DNA of 64,000 nucleotides from SKPT01 sp040905445. GTDB taxonomy: Bacteria; Planctomycetota; Phycisphaerae; Phycisphaerales; Phycisphaeraceae. Position numbers and translations under genes: made by a program. The notes below the pieces were generated by a model. That model worked only from the letters and a program-made list of their open reading frames with translations, made no database searches and was not told the DNA's origin. The DNA lies in assembly GCA_040905445.1 (NCBI GenBank), contig JBBDRN010000042.1, positions 1 through 64,000 on the forward strand, given 5' to 3'. This document shows positions 60,196 to 64,000 of this stretch, piece by piece (position 1 is the first letter of the stretch; every line of letters starts with the position of its first letter).

Positions 60196-60215
60196 GGTCC
60201 ACATCGCGGACCCTA
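60196..60215. repeat. Palindromic element copy F, supplying the hydrolase stop codon
   Basis: GGTCCAC-ATC-GCGGACC (60196-60212) is a palindrome with one mismatch, directly followed by CTA, the complement of the TAG stop of the alpha/beta hydrolase gene (60213-60215). Degenerate member of the family listed for copy A. Confidence 0.55.
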
Positions 60216-61022
60216 TGTCACGAGATGCCGCCGCAGGAACGACACGCACAGGTCGCGCCAGCTCGCGACCGACCCGGCGTCGAGCGCCATGCCCAGGCCG
60301 TGCGGCCCGGACTCGTAGACGTGCAGTTCCACCTTCACGCCGACGTTGTAGCAGGCCTGGGCGTACATGATCGCGTTGTCCACGTGCACCACCGCGTCGT
60401 CGGTGGTGTGCCAGACGAATGTCGGCGGCGTGTCGGCGGTGACGTGCCGGTGCGTGCTCATCAGCTCGACGGCCTCGGGGTCGGCCTTGGGCCCGAACAG
60501 GTTGCCGCGCGACCCGGTGTGCGCGGCAGCGCCGGCCATGTCGATCACTGGGTAGCAGAGCACCGCCGCGTTGGGCCGGGCGCTCTGGACGTCGACGAGG
60601 TCATCGTCGGCCGACGCGAAGCGGTCGTGATGCACCGACAGCGACGACGCAAGGTGGCCGCCTGCGGAGAAGCCCATGATCCCCACGCGGTCGGTGTGCA
60701 CGCCCCAGGCCTCGGCGTTGGCGCGGATCAGCCGCATGGCCCGCTGGGCGTCGTTGATCATCGCCGGGTGCTGGTGGTGCGGGCCGAGGCGGTAGCGCAG
60801 CGTCGCGGCGTGGAAGCCGAGCGCGTTAAGCCAGGCCGCGACCGATCGCCCCTTCTCCTCGGTGAGCATGTGGTAGCCGCCGCCGGGGCAGACGAGGATC
60901 GTCGCGCCGCCGGCAGTGGGGTTGGTCGCGGGGTAGAACGTCAAGGCCGTGGTGCGCCCGGGCGCCGGCTCAACCTCTTCGCCGGGCCAGAGTGCGTGCG
61001 GGGTGTAAGGTTCCATGGGCAT
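60213..61022 (-). CDS. Alpha/beta hydrolase (esterase, BD-FAE/acetyl-xylan-esterase-like)
   Basis: 269-residue hydrolase. CPGGGYHMLTEEKG holds the GGG oxyanion-hole loop, GIMGFSAGGHLA the nucleophile Ser119, TTDDAVVHV the acid and ESGPHGLGM the catalytic His. This pattern is that of cytoplasmic carbohydrate-deacetylating or ferulate-like esterases; there is no signal peptide. The ATG at 61022 is used, with an alternative at 61016. It lies in a run of carbohydrate genes, which supports action on acylated sugars. The stop codon lies in element F. Confidence 0.84.
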   Translation of the reverse strand: MPMEPYTPHALWPGEEVEPAPGRTTALTFYPATNPTAGGATILVCPGGGYHMLTEEKGRSVAAWLNALGFHAATLRYRLGPHHQHPAMINDAQRAMRLIRANAEAWGVHTDRVGIMGFSAGGHLASSLSVHHDRFASADDDLVDVQSARPNAAVLCYPVIDMAGAAAHTGSRGNLFGPKADPEAVELMSTHRHVTADTPPTFVWHTTDDAVVHVDNAIMYAQACYNVGVKVELHVYESGPHGLGMALDAGSVASWRDLCVSFLRRHLVT

Positions 61023-61029
61023 CCGGGGA

Positions 61030-61218
61030 GGGAGTCAGGGAGGTCGGGGAAGTCAGGGAAGTCGAGGAAGGGGGAGGATAGCCACAGGGGACGCGGATGG
61101 GGAGTGATCGTGCGTGGCCTTCGCTTGCGGACTCGCTCAACCACGGCACCCGGGGCTGCGTGCGCGGCGGGGAGGGGGCGAGGCGCGGTGGCGGCGCGGC
61201 CCCGACTTCCCCGACTTC
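61030..61218. repeat. Inverted arrays of a 9-nt unit (GGGAAGTCN)
   Basis: Left array 61030-61064 has units GGGAGTCA, GGGAGGTCG, GGGAAGTCA, GGGAAGTCG; right array 61201-61218 has two CCCGACTTC units, the reverse complement. They face each other across about 135 nt in the 203-nt gap between the hydrolase gene and the oxidoreductase gene. Purine-rich on one strand. Confidence 0.55.
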
Positions 61219-61225
61219 CTGCCCC

Positions 61226-62386
61226 CTACCCCACCTCACCAACCTGCACCGGGCCGCGCTCGCGTGCCGCGACGATCGCCGCGTGCAGCACCTTCTGCGT
61301 CTCGTACGCGTCCGCGAAGTCCGGCAGCGGCGCCACAGGCTCGTCGCCGGCCAGCACCTTGCAGATGTCCGCCGCCATGTTCGTGAATGTGTCGACGTAT
61401 CCGATCACGTGCCCGCCCGCGGGCCAGTAGGCCTCGGCATAGGGGTGCCCGGCGTCCATGCTGGTGACGTTGATCGTGCTCCAGCCCTGCTGCGGCGCGT
61501 CGAGCGTCGCGTCGTACCACTCCAGCTCGTTCATGCGCTCGAAGTTGAAGCGGACGGCGCCCTTCTCGCCATGGACCTCGATGCGGTTGCGGTTCTTGTC
61601 GCCCGTGGAGAAGCGCGTCGCCTCGAAGCTGGCGACCGCGCCGCCCGAGAGACGGGCCAGGAAGAGCACGGCATCGTCGACGCCGACCTTGCCCTTGCCG
61701 CCGCCGTCGGGCAGCTCGCGCTCCTTGATGAAGGTCTCCTCGATAGCGCCGGTGACTTCCGTGATCTGCTCGCCGGTGATGAAGCGGGCCATGTCGATGA
61801 TGTGGGCGTTGAGGTCGCCGTGGGCGCCGGAACCGGCGATGTCGCCCCGGAAGCGCCACACGAGCGGCGCGTCGGACTCGCCCCAGCTTTGCAGGTAGGC
61901 GGCGCGGACGTGGCGGATGCGGCCGAGGCGGCCCTGCCGGACGAACCGATGGGCGAGCGCCACGGCCGGGCAGCGGCGATAGTTGTACCAGACGAAGGTG
62001 TGCTGTCTGCCCTGGACCTTCGCGGCCGCGTCCTTCATCTGCCGGGCGTCGTCGAGCGTGCCGGCCAGCGGCTTTTCGCAGGCGACGTGCTTGCCCGCAT
62101 CGAGCGCCGCGATCGCCTGCTCGCGGTGCACGTCGTTGGGCGTGCCGACGTCGACGAGCTCGATTGCGTCGTCGGTCACGGCCTGCTGCCAGTCGGTCGT
62201 CCAGTTGGCCCAGCCCCAGCGCGCGGCGAAAGGCTCGAGCTCGTCGGCATGACGGGCCGCGATCGTATGCCGCACGGGCTCGATCGGCAGATCGAAGTAG
62301 CGCGCGACGTTCGAATAGGCGTGCGAGTGCGTTCGGCCCATGAACTTGGAGCCGATGAGCGCGACGTTGACGGTTCGCCTGGCCAT
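61226..62386 (-). CDS. Gfo/Idh/MocA-family oxidoreductase
   Basis: 386-residue NAD(P)-dependent oxidoreductase. The Rossmann start is VNVALIGSKFMGRTHSHAYS, a variant of the GxGxxG loop; GKHVACEKPLAG has the conserved EKP with the catalytic Lys, and GAHGDLNAHIIDMARFI the downstream Asp and His. GGAGG lies 8 nt before the ATG at 62386. The 258-nt gap to the divergent TIM-barrel gene should hold both promoters. It probably oxidises or reduces an inositol or sugar derivative together with its divergent neighbour. Confidence 0.9.
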   Translation of the reverse strand: MARRTVNVALIGSKFMGRTHSHAYSNVARYFDLPIEPVRHTIAARHADELEPFAARWGWANWTTDWQQAVTDDAIELVDVGTPNDVHREQAIAALDAGKHVACEKPLAGTLDDARQMKDAAAKVQGRQHTFVWYNYRRCPAVALAHRFVRQGRLGRIRHVRAAYLQSWGESDAPLVWRFRGDIAGSGAHGDLNAHIIDMARFITGEQITEVTGAIEETFIKERELPDGGGKGKVGVDDAVLFLARLSGGAVASFEATRFSTGDKNRNRIEVHGEKGAVRFNFERMNELEWYDATLDAPQQGWSTINVTSMDAGHPYAEAYWPAGGHVIGYVDTFTNMAADICKVLAGDEPVAPLPDFADAYETQKVLHAAIVAARERGPVQVGEVG

Positions 62387-62644
62387 GTGCTGCCTCCGGG
62401 TAAAAGGAACACGCCGACCCGCCACCCCCGCCACCTCGCCGCCCCGCCACAACCCCTCGCCCCCGCCGGGTGACAGTACCGCAACGTCCGGGAAGTGACA
62501 ACAGCGTCGGCGGACGGGGTGGGGGGTGGGGCCGGGTTGCAGGCAAGCCCACGGTTGCCCGGCCGCGTCGTGCCAACTTGCCCCGGCGTCCGCGCCGGGC
62601 GATCATTGCCGCACGCATTCATCGACGTCACAAAGGAATCCACC

Positions 62645-63448
62645 ATGCGCCTTGGAATGGTCGCCCCGCTCGAACACGCCCATGCCATGCAGCAGGCAGG
62701 CTTCGACTACCTCGAGGTCCAGATCCGCAGCGTCCTCGACGGCCGGCTCGACGACGACGCCTGGCGCGCCGGCGCGCCGAACCCCGCCAGCCTGCCTCTT
62801 CCGCTGGAAGCCGGCGCCGGGCTGCTGCCCGCCGACATGCCGGTCATCGGGCCGGAGCGGGATCTCGACGCGCTCAGGCTCTACATGGAGCGCGTCGCCG
62901 CCCGCGCCCGCGCGCTGGGCATCGACGTGCTCGTGTTCGGCTCGGGCGGGGCGCGCAAGCGGCCGGACGACGTCAGCCCCGACGCGGCGCTGCGCCAGCT
63001 CGTGGAGTTCTGCCAGCTTGCCGGCGACGCCTGCGCCGCGCACGACGTGACGCTCGTCGTCGAGCACCTCAACCGCGGCGAGACGAACACGATCAACACC
63101 CTTGTCCAGGAGCGCCAGCTCGTGGAAAAGGCGCACCACCCGCGCGTGGCGGGGCTCGTGGACAGCTACCACTTCGGCGTGGAGAACGATTCGAGCGAGG
63201 ATCTGCTCGCCTTGGCGGGGCGGATCGCCCACGTGCACCTGGCCGAGCCGTCGGGCCGGCACGAGCCCGGCCACCCCGCCGACGCCGAGCAGGCCTTTGA
63301 TTTCGAGGACTTTTTCAGCCTGCTGCACAAGATCGGCTACGACGGCCGCTTCAGCATCGAGGGCAAGCTGACCGGGCCGATCGAAGAGGTCGCCGCGCCC
63401 TGCCTCACCAACCTGCGCGAGCTCTGGCAGGCCGCCGCCACGGCCTGA
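62645..63448 (+). CDS. TIM-barrel sugar isomerase/epimerase (AP-endonuclease-2 superfamily)
   Basis: 267-residue barrel. MRLGMVAPLEHAHAMQQAGF is the first strand and helix; VLVFGSGGARKRPDDV, VTLVVEHLNRGETNTINT, AGLVDSYHFGVEND, IAHVHLAEPSGRHEPG and FSIEGKLTG carry the Glu, Asp and His metal ligands. AAAGGA is 9 nt before the ATG. It is divergent from the Gfo/Idh/MocA gene, a common pairing in sugar or inositol pathways. The substrate is not predictable. Confidence 0.85.
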   Translation: MRLGMVAPLEHAHAMQQAGFDYLEVQIRSVLDGRLDDDAWRAGAPNPASLPLPLEAGAGLLPADMPVIGPERDLDALRLYMERVAARARALGIDVLVFGSGGARKRPDDVSPDAALRQLVEFCQLAGDACAAHDVTLVVEHLNRGETNTINTLVQERQLVEKAHHPRVAGLVDSYHFGVENDSSEDLLALAGRIAHVHLAEPSGRHEPGHPADAEQAFDFEDFFSLLHKIGYDGRFSIEGKLTGPIEEVAAPCLTNLRELWQAAATA

Positions 63449-63483
63449 CGCGGTGGACGGGGCATGGCCACCGATGAGCACGG

Positions 63484-63511
63484 TTCGAAACCCGAAATCC
63501 GCTATTCGAAA
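63484..63511. repeat. Four-copy 7-bp-period tract (TTCGAAA-like)
   Basis: Units TTCGAAA, CCCGAAA, TCCGCTA, TTCGAAA end 6 nt before the start codon of the following SDR gene. Same 7-bp period and AT-rich character as the tract at 55911-55952. Confidence 0.6.
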
Positions 63512-63517
63512 TTTCCC

Positions 63518-64000
63518 ATGACCATCGACTGGCCTGCGCTCCACTCGCCCGACGCCTTCCGCAACACGCGCGTGCTCGTCACGGGCGGCGCGGGCTTCAT
63601 CGGCTCCCACCTCGTTGACGCCCTCATCGCCCTCAAAGCCCACGTCACCGTCCTCGATGACCTCAGCACCGGCGACGCGGGCAACCTCGCCGAGGCCCGC
63701 GATCACGCCCCGGACCGGCTGCGGCTCGTCGAGGCGAGCATCCTCGATGCGGCAGCGCTGGCGGACGCAGCGCGCGGCGCGCGGTACGTCTTCCACCTCG
63801 CGGCGCTCGCGTCGGTGCCCGACAGCATCGAGCGGCCGGCGGCGTACCACGAGATCAACGCCACGGGCACGCTGCATGTGCTCGAAGCCGCCCGGGCCTG
63901 TGGCGTGGAGCGCGTGATATTCGCCGCCAGCTCCGCGGCGTACGGCAACGCCGACGCGCTGCCGCTGGCGGAGTCGATCCCGCCGCAGCCGCTGAGCCCC
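63518..64000 (+). CDS. UDP-glucose 4-epimerase-like SDR (3' end missing)
   Basis: 161 codons visible, open to the right edge. Rossmann loop LVTGGAGFIGSHLVDALI, the DDLSTGDAGNLAEA segment, HLAALASVPDSIERP and INATGTLHVLEAAR are signatures of NDP-sugar 4-epimerases (GalE/WbpP type). AASSAAYG contains the catalytic Ser; the YxxxK lies beyond the window. The ATG at 63518 follows the 7-bp-period tract and has no clear Shine-Dalgarno. It may convert a nucleotide sugar for another polysaccharide cluster to the right. Confidence 0.85.
   Translation, partial: MTIDWPALHSPDAFRNTRVLVTGGAGFIGSHLVDALIALKAHVTVLDDLSTGDAGNLAEARDHAPDRLRLVEASILDAAALADAARGARYVFHLAALASVPDSIERPAAYHEINATGTLHVLEAARACGVERVIFAASSAAYGNADALPLAESIPPQPLSP

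Noticed and set aside
36396..60215. Insertion sequence family
   Set aside because: The palindromic elements carry no transposase and no target-site duplication could be recognised by eye, so they are called dispersed repeats only.

Overview
The window is GC-rich bacterial DNA whose content points to a Gram-negative planctomycete, probably of the Phycisphaerae. The evidence is a PEP-CTERM protein with dockerin-like repeats, a TolC-type outer-membrane lipoprotein, a sulfatase next to glycoside hydrolases, a PhoH/PgpH pair, and AT-rich 7-bp-period repeats between genes. This placement is inferred from gene content. No rRNA, tRNA, CRISPR array, transposase or integrase was found.

Region 1 (1-29.9 kb, all minus strand) is a very large surface-polysaccharide cluster of about 25 genes read leftward and running off the left edge. 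Many genes overlap by 4 nt (ATGA, GTGA or TTGA). It encodes glycosyltransferases (three GT4, four GT2, a WecG/TagA type and two unclassified GT-A-like proteins), a Wzy-like polymerase, a Wzx-like flippase and a nucleotide-sugar cassette (cytidylyltransferase RfbF, 3,5-epimerase RfbC, two extended SDRs). It also encodes four methyltransferases, an asparagine-synthase-type amidotransferase and a PEP-CTERM protein. The unusual part is 17.3-25.2 kb: five protein-kinase-fold small-molecule/glycan kinases, three of them apparent paralogues, one fused to a degenerate FkbM-like domain. The simplest reading is a heavily phosphorylated, methylated, deoxysugar-containing glycan.

Region 2 (29.9-33.4 kb) begins with about 1.07 kb without a confident gene. 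It holds a perfect 12-bp hairpin and an AT-rich dyad around a TATAAT, candidate control elements for the cluster. A plus-strand osmoprotectant-type ABC importer follows (ATPase, then a fused permease/binding protein).

Region 3 (33.4-45.2 kb) is a glycan-utilisation block: sulfatase (minus strand), then plus-strand GH4 alpha-galactosidase-like enzyme, GalT, an inositol-monophosphatase-like phosphatase, a GHMP kinase with L-arabinokinase-like motifs, a TIM-barrel isomerase, a secreted clan GH-A hydrolase and a large secreted protein ending in a discoidin-like module. GalT, phosphatase and kinase genes overlap, so they probably act in one sugar-1-phosphate pathway.

Region 4 (45.2-56.5 kb) is mostly housekeeping or envelope: VOC dioxygenase, C4 zinc-ribbon coiled coil, PhoH, PgpH-type HD phosphodiesterase, TolC-like lipoprotein, fatty-acid desaturase, a small membrane protein, a PpiC/SurA-like chaperone and a tandem ACT protein.

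Region 5 (56.6-64 kb) is carbohydrate metabolism again: PhyH dioxygenase, GH130 phosphorylase, M19 dipeptidase, alpha/beta hydrolase, Gfo/Idh/MocA oxidoreductase, TIM-barrel isomerase and a UDP-glucose-4-epimerase-like SDR cut by the right edge.

Between 36 and 60 kb six copies of a palindromic element related to TAGGGTCCGC-N3-GCGGACC lie between genes. In four of them the element's outer TAG is the stop codon of the neighbouring minus-strand gene.
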